A DNA stretch of 64,000 nucleotides from Bacteroidales bacterium (GTDB lineage Bacteria; Bacteroidota; Bacteroidia; Bacteroidales; B18-G4): assembly GCA_018400295.1 (NCBI GenBank), contig JAGYMZ010000002.1:67106-131105 (forward strand), given 5' to 3'. The notes under the pieces were generated by a model, which was not told where the DNA came from, did not search any database, and was given only the letters and a program-made list of their open reading frames with translations. The translations under genes were made by a program, and so were the position numbers. Positions 1 through 9,933 of the stretch are shown here, piece by piece. Position 1 is the stretch's first letter. Each line of letters begins with the position of its first letter.

Positions 1-3000
1 TGGAAAGCCCGGTTCCATTTGACAAAGGTTATGTTGATGCCAATATTCCCCCTGTATGCTTCGAGCACGGGTATGTGTATGGGTTTTTGCCTGTTGTTCA
101 GGCCGATAATATCTCTTTTAATGACTTTCTGATCCTGGATCAGTTCATACACCATACGGACCTGATTAAGGGAGGATCCGATAAGGAACGTAGCCGTGTC
201 TCCCGCTTCGGCTTTGTCCCGGAGCACCGTGAACCAGTTCAGGTCCAGTGTGGGTATCCTGCCTGCATTTGGTGCAAAGAGCGTAAAGGTCTTTTTATGT
301 TCAATTTCCTCGCCGAAGGCATCGATAGTATTCAATACCACTGCATATTTCCCGCAGTCCCAGTTGGCTGCACCGGAAAGGTCAATCACAGAATCCCTGG
401 CCGAATTGAAGGAGATGGATAATACTTCTTCTTCCACAGGCCATGTTCCGGGATGGTTTTCATTGTCATAGATGTCATGGGGGAACGCGTCCTTGAATGC
501 TTCACGCGACATCAGGAATACATCGGGTCTGGACCATTGGCGGTCCCGGAGCGGCAATTCGGGCCCTTTCAGTTTGCTGATGCGTATTTTCCCTTTTGCT
601 TCTACCTTTTGAAGGTTCAGATTGGTGGTTGCAAAAGTGACCGTTCCCGGGTCCATTTTATTGATCTTGTCCGGGATATTCATGTGCACATACATGGCGG
701 TTTCCCCAACGTTGACATGGGTGGTACCGGTATGGGTTTCCCCGCTTATATCGGTTACGGTAGCTTCGATCCGGTAATTGAAAACCGGTTTCAGGTGGCC
801 GTTTACCGGGAGGTCCGGAATGGCTTTGAAGGATATGCTGAATGCTCCATCCTGGTCCGTGGAGCTTACGCCATTCGTAATTTCCGTTTCCTGTCCTCCG
901 TGAAGGGGCCCCGGCCAGGCACCCTGGCGGTACGGGTAAACGGTCATCCTTGTAACCCGGTACTTTACTTCTGCGTTGTCAATGGTGTACCCGGCATATC
1001 CTTTGGCTATTCCCTCCACCGTTACCTCTTCTTCCAGCTTGTATGATCCTGTCACGGGCTCAAAAGCGATTTCAAATTTGGGCCTCTTGTATTCTTCCAC
1101 GGCAATGCTGATCGATCCGCTTTCATTCCGTATCTGCATATTTCCGGTCAGAACACCACCGGGGGCTGTGAAGGACCCGTGAAACGAACCGTAGTCGCCG
1201 GTTGTTAATTCCAGGCCGGATATTTTCTGGTTATTGGCATCGTAAAACGCCACCGTTGTTTCCTTGTTTTCCAGGATCGTATAATCCTGCCCATCGTGCT
1301 CCAGCATGATCCCCTTGAAAAAGACAGGCTGGCCCGGTCGGTAAATGGCCCGGTCGGTAAAAAAGAAGGTTTTTGTCCTTGTTTCTGGCTCCGGCTTTGC
1401 ACCTCTTTGCTGGTAGAAATGATCGGGTGTGATCAGCATATCCTTGCCCTTCCGGAATTCCAGGATCAGTTTTTTCGAGTTCCCTTCAACGGGAGGTACG
1501 CGGAAATACCCGTTTTTGTCTGAAGTATACACCGGTCCTTCCTTCAATACATATCTTCTGGTATTGTAATCGTATTGCTGCAGAAAAGATGAAATTTTTA
1601 CATCATGCAGGGATGATCCCTGATGCCGGTGGACGACATAAAAATCGAGGGATCCGTCATCCATCCGCTGGTTGATATAACTGATCCCGGATATCCAGAA
1701 AGATGTATGGGCGACCATTGCGTTGCTTTGGAATTCGGGATCGGGGCTCACCAGTATCACATAGTATCCCAGAGGAAGCCGGGGCAGCCTGATCTGGGCC
1801 GAGTGGTTCTGATGGTCTTCATATTCTTCAAGCGTTGCGTCCCATGTGGATATCGGTGTGTAAGTTTTATATCTGCGGATGAGGTCTTCTTTCCGGAAAT
1901 TTTTCCTGATCTCATTTTCCTTGGTATAATCCATCGGGATTACCCGGAAATAAACGCGGGAGATGTTTTTATAGGAGAGCAAGCCCAGGAAGGGCTGTTC
2001 AGGAAGGTTGGCATATTCTGTTGTGAGTGACAGGGACCGGTCGTTAATATTTTCAGTGATCAGCCTGCAATTATTGGCACCTGCGGTTTCAGGAAATTCT
2101 TTGATGGCCTGCCGGCAATACTTCAGGGATCTTTTAAAGTCCCAGCGATATTCGGTGGCTTCATACGGGTTGTATTTTTGACCCCGGTCAAAATGGAATT
2201 GTGCCAGGGCATGCAATACAGACGCAGAAGCAGAGTTTCCGGCATATTCTTTATTCAGGCCGGTCAGGGCTTTCAGATACAGGCTGTCTTTGTCAGGGAT
2301 GATGGCATTTTCCCGAACAAATTTCAGGCGTTTAAGATCCACGTCGATAAAGGCTTCCGGTGATTCATCCCGGATATGGAAAGCAGTGAGATCCTGTAAT
2401 ATGGAGAGGGCGTAATACTTCAATGCCAGCGTATCCGGTGTGTTGATCTGCAGTTTTATGAAGCCGGAGGCAGGTCCAAGGTATCCTTTCCGGTCGAGAT
2501 TGAATGTTTCTGCCGGTCTTGTAATGCTGCTTTCATCATGCATAAAGAAGTCTGCCGCACGGTGTGCCAGGAAATCATAGAGGGTGGGACGGTATTTTTT
2601 GGAATTTTCAGCCGTTTTCAGGATATCGTTAAAATTCTCCAGAGGGATCTTTTTCAGCATTTCCTGTCCTTGCAGAGAAGCAAGATACCGTTCAATGGTT
2701 TCTTCCGTCAATTTTTTCAGATCCCATGTGGAGATGTCCTCCTGTTCGTCGCTGGCAGTGATGCTCCGGTGAAGAAGCTGATGACGGTTCATCTGGTAAT
2801 AGTTCCAGTACAATTCCGCCAGGATGGAATTGATGATCTGCTTTCCGGGTTCCCCGGCATGCTGCAATTCATTCCGGAAGTCCTGAATGGCAATGATCAG
2901 GTAATCCTCTTCAAAATCAGATTTCAGTTTGATCCTGAAAAGGGAAGCTTTGATGATCTGGCTGGCATTGTTTTCCTTCCGGGCCCTGGCATATATTTTG

Positions 3001-3188
3001 CCGACAATCTCAAGGGCCGATTTGGGCAGTCCTTTTCCGGCCAGCTTCTCTGCTTTTTCCCACAGGGCGTTGTAGTCTTCATCTTCCATGGCTATATAGG
3101 TTGAAGGGCCTGCATATTGGGGGATTCCGGCTGAAGCCAGCATGAATATTCCCAGGAGCCCGGTTATGATAAAAATTTTTGATTTCAT
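1..3188 (-). CDS. alpha-2-macroglobulin-like protein, C-terminus outside window
   Basis: The reading frame is open from an ATG at 3188 to the window edge (about 1060 residues), so only the N-terminal half is seen. It begins with a Sec signal peptide (MKSKIFIITGLLGIFMLASAG) without a lipobox cysteine. A helical region follows, then an MG-domain region with the family motif YRPGQPVFFKG near residue 610. Proteins of this family trap proteases or stabilise the envelope; Bacteroidota members are commonly around 1900 residues. The thioester region, if present, lies outside the window, so trapping activity cannot be judged. It lies 34 nt downstream of the DUF3108 gene on the same strand and is probably cotranscribed with it and leuS. 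Family assignment is fairly sure, function is inference. Confidence 0.8.
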   Translation of the reverse strand, partial: MKSKIFIITGLLGIFMLASAGIPQYAGPSTYIAMEDEDYNALWEKAEKLAGKGLPKSALEIVGKIYARARKENNASQIIKASLFRIKLKSDFEEDYLIIAIQDFRNELQHAGEPGKQIINSILAELYWNYYQMNRHQLLHRSITASDEQEDISTWDLKKLTEETIERYLASLQGQEMLKKIPLENFNDILKTAENSKKYRPTLYDFLAHRAADFFMHDESSITRPAETFNLDRKGYLGPASGFIKLQINTPDTLALKYYALSILQDLTAFHIRDESPEAFIDVDLKRLKFVRENAIIPDKDSLYLKALTGLNKEYAGNSASASVLHALAQFHFDRGQKYNPYEATEYRWDFKRSLKYCRQAIKEFPETAGANNCRLITENINDRSLSLTTEYANLPEQPFLGLLSYKNISRVYFRVIPMDYTKENEIRKNFRKEDLIRRYKTYTPISTWDATLEEYEDHQNHSAQIRLPRLPLGYYVILVSPDPEFQSNAMVAHTSFWISGISYINQRMDDGSLDFYVVHRHQGSSLHDVKISSFLQQYDYNTRRYVLKEGPVYTSDKNGYFRVPPVEGNSKKLILEFRKGKDMLITPDHFYQQRGAKPEPETRTKTFFFTDRAIYRPGQPVFFKGIMLEHDGQDYTILENKETTVAFYDANNQKISGLELTTGDYGSFHGSFTAPGGVLTGNMQIRNESGSISIAVEEYKRPKFEIAFEPVTGSYKLEEEVTVEGIAKGYAGYTIDNAEVKYRVTRMTVYPYRQGAWPGPLHGGQETEITNGVSSTDQDGAFSISFKAIPDLPVNGHLKPVFNYRIEATVTDISGETHTGTTHVNVGETAMYVHMNIPDKINKMDPGTVTFATTNLNLQKVEAKGKIRISKLKGPELPLRDRQWSRPDVFLMSREAFKDAFPHDIYDNENHPGTWPVEEEVLSISFNSARDSVIDLSGAANWDCGKYAVVLNTIDAFGEEIEHKKTFTLFAPNAGRIPTLDLNWFTVLRDKAEAGDTATFLIGSSLNQVRMVYELIQDQKVIKRDIIGLNNRQKPIHIPVLEAYRGNIGINITFVKWNRAF

Positions 3189-3222
3189 ATTGTTTCATTT
3201 ATATTTACATAAAGTGCCATCG

Positions 3223-4026
3223 TCATTCCAGCAAAGCATCCATGGGATACTTGAGGCCCTTTATATCTGTGAGTTCCAGTGTGATTGAGCCTACGATCAC
3301 GGCGGATTTTCCAAGGACGGGTACATGGTTTACATCGTCGGTTACCCATAGTGTCATGGGATAGGGTTCGTCAAAGACGGCTCCCTCGGCTACCATGGGC
3401 TTGAATTTGAGGCATCTGAATTTCCCCATTTTGGTTTTCACAATTTCCTTTCCCAGGAAAATGATCTTGGAGTGGTATACCGAATCATCCATTACAAAGT
3501 TAATGAAATACTCATCCTGCGGACAGGCGTCCGAAAAATCAAGCGTCCTCATATAATAAAAAGCAGATACGATATCCTGGACATAAGGGGGTACGTCAAT
3601 CTTTTCTTTTTCGCTTTCAGCCCAGTTTTCGGCCTGGTTGATTTCCACCGATTCTTCTTTTGTGTATGAGCCTTCTTCCTGGTTGCGGTAAAAATACCAG
3701 GGCATGATCCCTTCTGTATCGACCCAGGATTCGTAAACATCACGGACTTTGAAAAACCAGTTGAACAGTCCGACCGACTTTGCTATCACTTCGATATGAT
3801 AGGTGTCCCGTCCATGAAATTTTTTGTTTTCCTCCCGGATGGAGATTGTTCCAACACCTGCGGTGAGCCCTGAAGTCAGCCATGAATCATAAAAGACCCT
3901 GTACCTTCCATATTCCCCCCGTTGGAAGGGCGGGTCTTCTATTTTCCTGAATTCCTGGGATATGATGAGCAGCGGAATCGACAGGAAAAAAATGGTCAGG
4001 GGCATTTTTCGCTTACGGTCAATCAT
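3223..4026 (-). CDS. DUF3108 domain exported protein
   Basis: A 267-residue protein with an N-terminal hydrophobic signal segment (about residues 8-24). The body resembles DUF3108: RYRVFYDSWLTSGLTAG near the start, FKVRDVYESWVD in the middle, and a C-terminal stretch with TLWVTDDVNHVPV. Family members are predicted periplasmic beta-rich proteins of unknown function. The ATG at 4026 is used; an ATG seven codons later (4005) is also possible. It lies 45 nt after leuS and 34 nt before the macroglobulin-like gene, which suggests one transcript and possibly a shared envelope role. The domain call is good, the function unknown. Confidence 0.75.
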   Translation of the reverse strand: MIDRKRKMPLTIFFLSIPLLIISQEFRKIEDPPFQRGEYGRYRVFYDSWLTSGLTAGVGTISIREENKKFHGRDTYHIEVIAKSVGLFNWFFKVRDVYESWVDTEGIMPWYFYRNQEEGSYTKEESVEINQAENWAESEKEKIDVPPYVQDIVSAFYYMRTLDFSDACPQDEYFINFVMDDSVYHSKIIFLGKEIVKTKMGKFRCLKFKPMVAEGAVFDEPYPMTLWVTDDVNHVPVLGKSAVIVGSITLELTDIKGLKYPMDALLE

Positions 4027-4071
4027 AAAACCAAGTATTACATCGCATCATCACCGAAAACAATGCCAAAA

Positions 4072-6858
4072 TCAAATGACTACGTTTATGATCTTTTTCG
4101 GGACGATTATGATCTTTTCCGGGGTCTTTCCCGCCGTCCATTTTTGTGCTTCGGGAGCAGCAAGCACCTTTTTTTCTATGTCCTCCTTTGGCATATCAAC
4201 GGGCAATTCCAGTTTGAACCGGAGTTTCCCGTTGAACGATACGGGATAGGTCACCGTACTTTCAACAAGGTATGTTGCATTATGTTCCGGATAAGGTTCA
4301 AATTCGATCGTGTTGTCGTGTCCCAGTGCATTCCACAATTCTTCAGAAATATGCGGCGCATAAGGGGAAATAAGGATCAGCAGGGGCTCCAGGATTTTCT
4401 TTTTGTTACATTTCAGTTCGCTGAGTTCATTGACACAGATCATAAACGCACTCACTGCCGTATTGAAGGAGAACCTTTCGATATCCTCCCTGATTTTTTT
4501 AATGCATGTATGGAGGATCTTCCATTCAGCGGGGGTGGGTTCTTCCCGGGAGCATTGAATATTTCCCTGCTGGTTCCGGTAAAGGCGCCATAATTTTTTC
4601 AGGAATCGAAACACTCCTTCCACCCCCTGGGTATCCCAGGGTTTGTGGTATTCCAGTGGTCCCAGGAACATTTCATAAATGCGCAGGGTGTCTGCCCCAT
4701 ACTGGCTGATCAGTTCATCGGGATTGACCACATTATGTTTGGATTTGGACATTTTTTCCACCTCCCATCCGCAAATGTATTTTCCGTCTTCGAGGATAAA
4801 CGCAGCATTTTTAAGGCCGGGCTGCCAGTTCCGGAAAGCTTCCGTATCCAGTTCATCGTTGTGGACCAGGGCAACATCGGCATGCTGCCTGATGGTCTCA
4901 TAATTTTTTCTAAGGTTAAACGAGACGAAGGTATTGGTTCCTTTAATCCTGTATACAAAACTGGACCGTCCCTGGATCTTTCCCTGGTTGATCAGTTTTT
5001 TGAAGGGTTCCGGTTCGCATGCCAGTTTGATATCGTGCAGGAACATACTCCAGAATCGGGCATAGATCAAATGGCCGGTTCCGTGTTCGTCTCCGCCGAT
5101 GTAGAGGTCGACATCCCTCCAGTATTCATTGGCTTCCTTTGAAAAATAGGACGCATCGTTCCGGGGGTCCATATACCGGTAATAATAACCGCTGGATCCG
5201 GCAAAACCAGGCATTGTAAATGTTTCCAGCGGGTATCCATCGCTGGTTTCCCAGTTTTTTGCCCGGGCCAGGGGTGGTTCGCCTGCTTCCGTTGGCAAAT
5301 AAGTATCCACTTCGGGGAGTTCCAGGGGAAGGTCTTTTTCATCCAGGGTATAGGGCATGCCGTTCTTGTAATATACCGGGAAGGGTTCTCCCCAGTATCG
5401 CTGCCGGCTGAAGATGGCGTCCCTTAACCGGAAATTCACCTTGCCCTGTCCGATCCCTTTTTCCTCGAGCCATTGAATGCTCTCTCGAATGGCTTTTTTT
5501 ACACCCATACCGTTCATAAAGCCCGAGTTGATCATACGGCCTTCTTTGGCATCGTATGAATCTTCCCATGTTCCCGGATCCGAGGGCTCATCGTTTGGCC
5601 CCACGACCACCTGGATTACGGGCAGGTTAAAATGTTTGGCGAAGGCAAAATCCCGGCTGTCGTGTGCAGGCACGGCCATTATGGCCCCCGTACCATATCC
5701 TGCCAGTACATATTCGGCGATCCATACCGGGATCCTTTTATTGTTCATCGGATTGATGCCATAGGCACCGGTGAAGACTCCGCTTATATTCTTTATGTCA
5801 GATATTCTGTCTCTTTCGGAACGTGTTTTTGTCCATTCGATATATTTCTCAACTTCCTGCAAATGTTTTTCTGTGGTGATGTCTTTTACCCATTCATGTT
5901 CAGGGGCCAGCACCATGAACGTGGAACCAAAGAGGGTATCCGGACGTGTGGTAAATACTTCGAGGGTTTTATCCGGATGCCCGTCGACAGGAAAAGCGAC
6001 CGAGGCTCCTTCTGATTTTCCTATCCAGTTTCGCTGCACTTCTTTCAGGCTTTCCGGCCAGTTAACAGTTTCCAGTCCGTCAAGCAGCCGCTGTGCATAC
6101 GCGGTGATCCGGAGCGACCACTGTTTCATTAGTTTGCGTTCAACGGGGTGGCCGCCTCTTTCAGAAAACCCGTCTTTTACTTCATCGTTGGCCAGCACCG
6201 TACCCAAAGCCGGGCACCAGTTCACCCAGGAATCGGAGAGATAGGCAAGGCGATAATGCATCAGGATCTCTTGCTGCTGTTTTTCATGCATTTTTTCCCA
6301 TTCCCCGGCGGTGAATGGTTCGGTGGTATCGCAGGCAGCGTTAATTCCCGCATTTCCGTTTGTTTCGAACAGGCGGATGAGGGAAGTGATGGGCTTGGCT
6401 TTGCCGGAACCGGCATCATACCAATGATGGAAGAGCTGGATGAATGTCCATTGGGTCCATTTATAATACTGGGGGTCACAGGTTCGCACTTCTCTGGACC
6501 AGTCGAAGGAAAACCCGATCTTGTCAAGTTGTTCCCGGTACCGGTCGATATTTTTGTATGTGGTAACCTGGGGATGCGTTCCGGTTTGAATGGCGTACTG
6601 TTCCGCCGGGAGGCCATATGCATCATAACCCATGGGATGCAGCACATTAAACCCTCGATGCCTCATATATCGTGCATAAATATCGGAAGCGATATATCCC
6701 AGCGGATGCCCGACATGCAGTCCGGCCCCGGAAGGATAAGGAAACATGTCCAGGACATAGTACTTGGGTTTGTCCGAATGGTTTTTCGCCCTGAATGTTT
6801 GATTCTTTTCCCAATATTCCTGCCATCTGGGTTCTATATCCCTGAAATTATAATCCAT
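4072..6858 (-). CDS. leuS: leucine--tRNA ligase
   Basis: A 928-residue class I aminoacyl-tRNA synthetase that charges tRNA-Leu in the cytoplasm. The HIGH signature is HVGH at residues 48-51, preceded by PYPSGAGL as in LeuRS. The editing (CP1) domain has [12 protein letters not shown] and [15 protein letters not shown], and the KMSKS loop is [13 protein letters not shown]. An anticodon-binding region and a short C-terminal domain follow. The length fits bacterial LeuRS with Bacteroidota insertions. The ATG at 6858 has a TAAATTTG promoter element 25 nt upstream on the minus strand. It is the first gene of a probable three-gene transcript and diverges from ftsX. Confidence 0.98.
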   Translation of the reverse strand: MDYNFRDIEPRWQEYWEKNQTFRAKNHSDKPKYYVLDMFPYPSGAGLHVGHPLGYIASDIYARYMRHRGFNVLHPMGYDAYGLPAEQYAIQTGTHPQVTTYKNIDRYREQLDKIGFSFDWSREVRTCDPQYYKWTQWTFIQLFHHWYDAGSGKAKPITSLIRLFETNGNAGINAACDTTEPFTAGEWEKMHEKQQQEILMHYRLAYLSDSWVNWCPALGTVLANDEVKDGFSERGGHPVERKLMKQWSLRITAYAQRLLDGLETVNWPESLKEVQRNWIGKSEGASVAFPVDGHPDKTLEVFTTRPDTLFGSTFMVLAPEHEWVKDITTEKHLQEVEKYIEWTKTRSERDRISDIKNISGVFTGAYGINPMNNKRIPVWIAEYVLAGYGTGAIMAVPAHDSRDFAFAKHFNLPVIQVVVGPNDEPSDPGTWEDSYDAKEGRMINSGFMNGMGVKKAIRESIQWLEEKGIGQGKVNFRLRDAIFSRQRYWGEPFPVYYKNGMPYTLDEKDLPLELPEVDTYLPTEAGEPPLARAKNWETSDGYPLETFTMPGFAGSSGYYYRYMDPRNDASYFSKEANEYWRDVDLYIGGDEHGTGHLIYARFWSMFLHDIKLACEPEPFKKLINQGKIQGRSSFVYRIKGTNTFVSFNLRKNYETIRQHADVALVHNDELDTEAFRNWQPGLKNAAFILEDGKYICGWEVEKMSKSKHNVVNPDELISQYGADTLRIYEMFLGPLEYHKPWDTQGVEGVFRFLKKLWRLYRNQQGNIQCSREEPTPAEWKILHTCIKKIREDIERFSFNTAVSAFMICVNELSELKCNKKKILEPLLILISPYAPHISEELWNALGHDNTIEFEPYPEHNATYLVESTVTYPVSFNGKLRFKLELPVDMPKEDIEKKVLAAPEAQKWTAGKTPEKIIIVPKKIINVVI

Positions 6859-6883
6859 AGTGTTTAGGGTTTTTCCAAGGGTG

Positions 6884-6891
6884 CAAATTTA
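6884..6891 (-). promoter_or_regulatory. leuS -7 promoter element
   Basis: On the minus strand this reads TAAATTTG, a full match to the Bacteroidota -7 consensus TAnnTTTG. The predicted start of transcription is 4-6 nt further down, giving a leader of about 20 nt before the leuS ATG. No TTTG is seen at the -33 position. Confidence 0.6.
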
Positions 6892-6899
6892 ACGATTCA

Positions 6900-6932
6900 T
6901 TTGTATCAGAACATATATTATTCGTAATTTAG
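6900..6932 (+). promoter_or_regulatory. ftsX promoter
   Basis: TTTG at 6900-6903, a 21-nt spacer, then TAATTTAG at 6925-6932 (7 of 8 matches to TAnnTTTG). It ends 10 nt before the ftsX ATG and lies back to back with the leuS promoter element. Confidence 0.55.
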
Positions 6933-6942
6933 CTCCTCCGTT

Positions 6943-7821
6943 ATGGCGCGCAAGGAAGAAAAATATACCAAACGCAGGCTCAGGTCCTCATATGCCACCA
7001 CACTTGTGAGTATTACCCTGGTACTTTTTATGATGGGGCTTTTCGGACTGGTTGTGTTGCATGCGAAAAAGCTCTCCGATTATGTCCGGGAGAACATCAG
7101 CATTTCCATCATCATGAAAGAAGGTGTGAAGGAGGCCGGGATCATCCAATTGCAAAAGATGCTGGATGCCTCATCCTTTGCCAAATCTACCGAATATATT
7201 ACCAGGGAGCAAGCCGCCAGGGAAATGCAGGAGGAGTTGGGCGAGGATTTCATTGGTTTTCTGGGGTATAATCCCCTGCTTCCTTCCATTGACCTGCGGG
7301 TGAAAGCAAATTATGCCAATCAGGACAGCATAACCGTGATCGAGGAAAGGCTGTTGGAGAACACGGATGTAAAAGAAATATTTTACCAGAAATCATTGGT
7401 TCACCTTATCAACAGGAATATTCAGAGAATTGGACTGGTAATCCTGGGGTTCAGTGTTTTGCTGATGATCATATCCATTGCACTGATCAATAATACCATA
7501 CGGTTGTCCGTGTATTCCAAGCGTTTTCTTATCAAAAGCATGCAACTGGTAGGGGCTACACGTGGGTTCATTGCCCGGCCTTTTATTTTTAAAGGCATCA
7601 TGCAGGGGATTTACAGTGCGATCATTGCCATTCTTTTGTTGTCCGGCATCATTTATTTTTCCCAGGGAGAATTTCCCGAGCTGGTTAATCTTCAGGACGT
7701 GGATCTTTTTGCCAGTTTGTTTGGGTTTGTATTATTGCTTGGGCTGATCATGGCATGGATATCCACCTATTTTGCGGTCCGGCGCTATCTGCGCATAAAG
7801 GCCGATAATCTGTATTACTGA
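6943..7821 (+). CDS. ftsX: cell division protein FtsX
   Basis: A 292-residue inner-membrane protein with the FtsX layout: a cytoplasmic basic N-terminus, a first membrane helix at about residues 22-44, an extracytoplasmic domain of about 120 residues, and three more helices in the C-terminal half. The region from about residue 160 contains the conserved INNTIRLSVYSKRFLIKSMQ-type sequence of FtsX permeases. With the ATPase FtsE it forms an ABC-type complex that controls cell-wall hydrolases at division. No ftsE is visible nearby. It heads a plus-strand run with DUF3098, uppP, truB and queA, a neighbourhood common in Bacteroidota. Confidence 0.93.
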   Translation: MARKEEKYTKRRLRSSYATTLVSITLVLFMMGLFGLVVLHAKKLSDYVRENISISIIMKEGVKEAGIIQLQKMLDASSFAKSTEYITREQAAREMQEELGEDFIGFLGYNPLLPSIDLRVKANYANQDSITVIEERLLENTDVKEIFYQKSLVHLINRNIQRIGLVILGFSVLLMIISIALINNTIRLSVYSKRFLIKSMQLVGATRGFIARPFIFKGIMQGIYSAIIAILLLSGIIYFSQGEFPELVNLQDVDLFASLFGFVLLLGLIMAWISTYFAVRRYLRIKADNLYY

Positions 7822-7917
7822 TCCTTCACTCCGGCAGCAGGATGATCTGCGGTCGCGGCATCCCGGATTTTTCCTGTGCGGAAGGTCGCGATGTTTCCCA
7901 GACATTATTTCCTGAAA

Positions 7918-7950
7918 TTTGAAAAATATTCGTAAAAACCGGTATATTTG
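7918..7950 (+). promoter_or_regulatory. consensus promoter for DUF3098-uppP-truB
   Basis: TTTG at 7918-7921, a 21-nt spacer, and TATATTTG at 7943-7950, a full Bacteroidota-type promoter. Transcription should begin near 7955. This excludes the in-frame TTG at 7948, which is part of the -7 element, and sets the start of the next gene at the ATG at 7969. Confidence 0.75.
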
Positions 7951-7968
7951 CGAATAAATCACCGACAA

Positions 7969-8262
7969 ATGAATACCCGGAAGACAACAAGCAAAGGGAA
8001 GCACACATCCCCTGAGAAACCACAGGCACCTGAGAGGTCTACATTTACATTTGCTTTTGGCAGGGCCAATTATAAATTGTTGTTTATTGGATTGGCATTG
8101 ATCGTCGTTGGATTTCTGCTGATGATCGGCGGAGGCTCGGATGATCCCAATGTTTTCAGCGATAAGATTTTCAGTTTTCGAAGAATGACCCTGGCCCCCA
8201 TTTTGATCCTTGCCGGATATGTGGTTGAGATTTTTGCCATCATGAAAAAACCCAGGGATTAG
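7969..8262 (+). CDS. DUF3098 small membrane protein
   Basis: A 97-residue protein with a basic, polar N-terminus of about 30 residues, one hydrophobic helix (about residues 45-62, ending in the turn GGGSDDPNVFSDKIFSF), and a second helix near the C-terminus. This two-helix layout and the GGGSDDP turn match the DUF3098 family found between ftsX and uppP in many Bacteroidota. Function is unknown; the position suggests an envelope role linked to FtsX or UppP. The ATG at 7969 is chosen because an upstream in-frame TTG lies inside the promoter. It is followed 19 nt later by uppP. Confidence 0.85.
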   Translation: MNTRKTTSKGKHTSPEKPQAPERSTFTFAFGRANYKLLFIGLALIVVGFLLMIGGGSDDPNVFSDKIFSFRRMTLAPILILAGYVVEIFAIMKKPRD

Positions 8263-8281
8263 TGTTATTCAGAATGTTCAA

Positions 8282-9064
8282 ATGACCTGGATAGAGGCAT
8301 TGATACTTGGGTTGCTGCAGGGATTGACGGAGTTTTTGCCTGTGAGCAGCAGCGGGCATCTTGAACTGGGCAAATCCCTCCTGGGCCTGGATCCTACGCA
8401 TAGCATTGTTTTTACCATTGTGGTACACGGGGCGACCGTATTAAGTACGGTCATTGTTTTTCGTAAGGATATCCTGATCCTTCTGAAGGGCCTTGCCGGA
8501 TTCAAATGGAATGAGGAAACCCGGTATGTTGCCAGGTTGCTTTTTTCAGCGGTCCCGGTGATTGTTGCCGGTTTTTTTTTCAGGGATGAGGTTGAAGGAT
8601 TGTATAACGGGAACGTGAGGATGGTAGGATGTATGTTGATCTTCACTTCCCTGCTGCTCATGTCAACATATATCCGTCGAAAGAACACGCGGAAGGTTTC
8701 CTTCTTTCATGCCTTTATCATGGGTATTGCACAGGTTATTGCCGTGATACCGGGTGTCTCCCGTTCGGGTGCCACCATATCTGCAGGGCTGATCCTGGGC
8801 AATAAAAAAGAAAATGTTGCCCGTTTTTCTTTTCTGATGGTATTGTTTCCCATTATTGGTGCAAACCTGCTGGATTTTACCGGAGGAAGGATGTCAGGGA
8901 ATGCGGATGTTGATTCTGTTGCCCTGTTGGTAGGTTTTTTTGCAGCCTTTGTATCCGGTTTGCTGGCCTGCAAATGGATGATAAATATTGTAAAAAAAGG
9001 CAAGCTTGTGTATTTTGCCGTCTATTGTCTGATCGTTGGTTTAATTTCTATCATTGCAGGATAG
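8282..9064 (+). CDS. uppP: undecaprenyl-diphosphatase
   Basis: A 260-residue integral membrane protein of the BacA/UppP family. It dephosphorylates undecaprenyl pyrophosphate to recycle the lipid carrier for peptidoglycan and O-antigen; loss or overexpression affects bacitracin sensitivity in known members. The two active-site motifs are present: EFLPVSSSGHLELG near residue 18, with the conserved Glu and Ser, and PGVSRSGATISAGL near residue 155, with the catalytic Arg. Several hydrophobic helices fill the rest. It ends 9 nt before truB, so the two genes are almost certainly cotranscribed. Confidence 0.97.
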   Translation: MTWIEALILGLLQGLTEFLPVSSSGHLELGKSLLGLDPTHSIVFTIVVHGATVLSTVIVFRKDILILLKGLAGFKWNEETRYVARLLFSAVPVIVAGFFFRDEVEGLYNGNVRMVGCMLIFTSLLLMSTYIRRKNTRKVSFFHAFIMGIAQVIAVIPGVSRSGATISAGLILGNKKENVARFSFLMVLFPIIGANLLDFTGGRMSGNADVDSVALLVGFFAAFVSGLLACKWMINIVKKGKLVYFAVYCLIVGLISIIAG

Positions 9065-9073
9065 TTCTCGTAT

Positions 9074-9796
9074 ATGGAAGTCTTTCATCCGGAAAGTAAA
9101 TTTGATTTTATAAAAGGGGAAGTGCTTTTGATCCATAAGCCCTGTTCCTGGACCTCTTTTGATGTTGTGAATAAGATTCGCAGGCTGATCCGTCGCACAC
9201 ATGATATCCGTAAGATAAAGGTGGGACATGCCGGAACACTGGATCCGATGGCCTCCGGCCTCCTGATCATTTGTACCGGGAAAGCCACCAAGACCATTGA
9301 CCGGTTTTCGGATATGGATAAGGAATATACCGGTACCATGGTGTTGGGGGCCGTAACGCCTTCGTACGACACGGAAACACAGGTCAGCCAGCGGTTCGGG
9401 ACCAAGACCCTGACAGCACGGCGCATTCACGATGCCATGCAAACATTCAGGGGGGAGATAATCCAGTATCCCCCTGTTTTTTCAGCCGTCAAGATCAAAG
9501 GCAGAAGGGCTTATAAATTTGCCCGGACCGATGAAGAAGTCACACTGAGCCCGAGGCTTGTCAGTATCCATGAATTTACGGCAGACCGCATCGAATTGCC
9601 GGAAGTGGATTTTTCAGTGCGGTGCACCAAAGGCACCTATATCCGGTCGCTGGTTGATGACGTTGGAAAAGCCTTACAGAATGGCGCATATCTGAAATCC
9701 CTGGTGCGGATCAAAATTGGTGATTATTCCCTTTCAGAGGCATATTCAATGGAGCAAATTGAAAATATCATTATTTCTAAACAACAAAAATCGTAA
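9074..9796 (+). CDS. truB: tRNA pseudouridine(55) synthase
   Basis: A 240-residue TruB that converts U55 of tRNAs to pseudouridine. The catalytic motif GHAGTLDPMASGLLI (Asp in GTLDP) lies near residue 58. The nucleotide-binding TGKATK follows it, and YPPVFSAVKIKGRRAY and TKGTYIRSLVDD are also present. It is short, like other Bacteroidota TruB proteins, and lacks a clear C-terminal PUA domain. Its start lies 9 nt after uppP. The next gene, queA, has its own promoter. Confidence 0.97.
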   Translation: MEVFHPESKFDFIKGEVLLIHKPCSWTSFDVVNKIRRLIRRTHDIRKIKVGHAGTLDPMASGLLIICTGKATKTIDRFSDMDKEYTGTMVLGAVTPSYDTETQVSQRFGTKTLTARRIHDAMQTFRGEIIQYPPVFSAVKIKGRRAYKFARTDEEVTLSPRLVSIHEFTADRIELPEVDFSVRCTKGTYIRSLVDDVGKALQNGAYLKSLVRIKIGDYSLSEAYSMEQIENIIISKQQKS

Positions 9797-9860
9797 TTTT
9801 TTGTTCCTATTATGGGTCGTTAAATAACTCTGATCCTGACTTATTTAATGGAGTTAAGAA

Positions 9861-9891
9861 TTGCTTTTTGCTGCGATTTTTTGTACCTTTG
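9861..9891 (+). promoter_or_regulatory. queA promoter
   Basis: TTG at 9861-9863, a 20-nt spacer, and TACCTTTG at 9884-9891 (full -7 match). It gives a leader of about 37 nt to the queA ATG. Confidence 0.7.
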
Positions 9892-9933
9892 CCCGCTCTT
9901 TATTTGGCTCAATTATTTAAATAGATTGATATA

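Noticed and set aside
453..1046. A 197-codon plus-strand frame, and similar frames up to 2.0 kb
   Set aside because: It lies opposite the alpha-2-macroglobulin-like gene, whose minus-strand frame is open throughout with family motifs.
6148..6867. A 239-codon plus-strand frame and other frames over leuS
   Set aside because: Antisense to leuS with all LeuRS motifs present on the minus strand.
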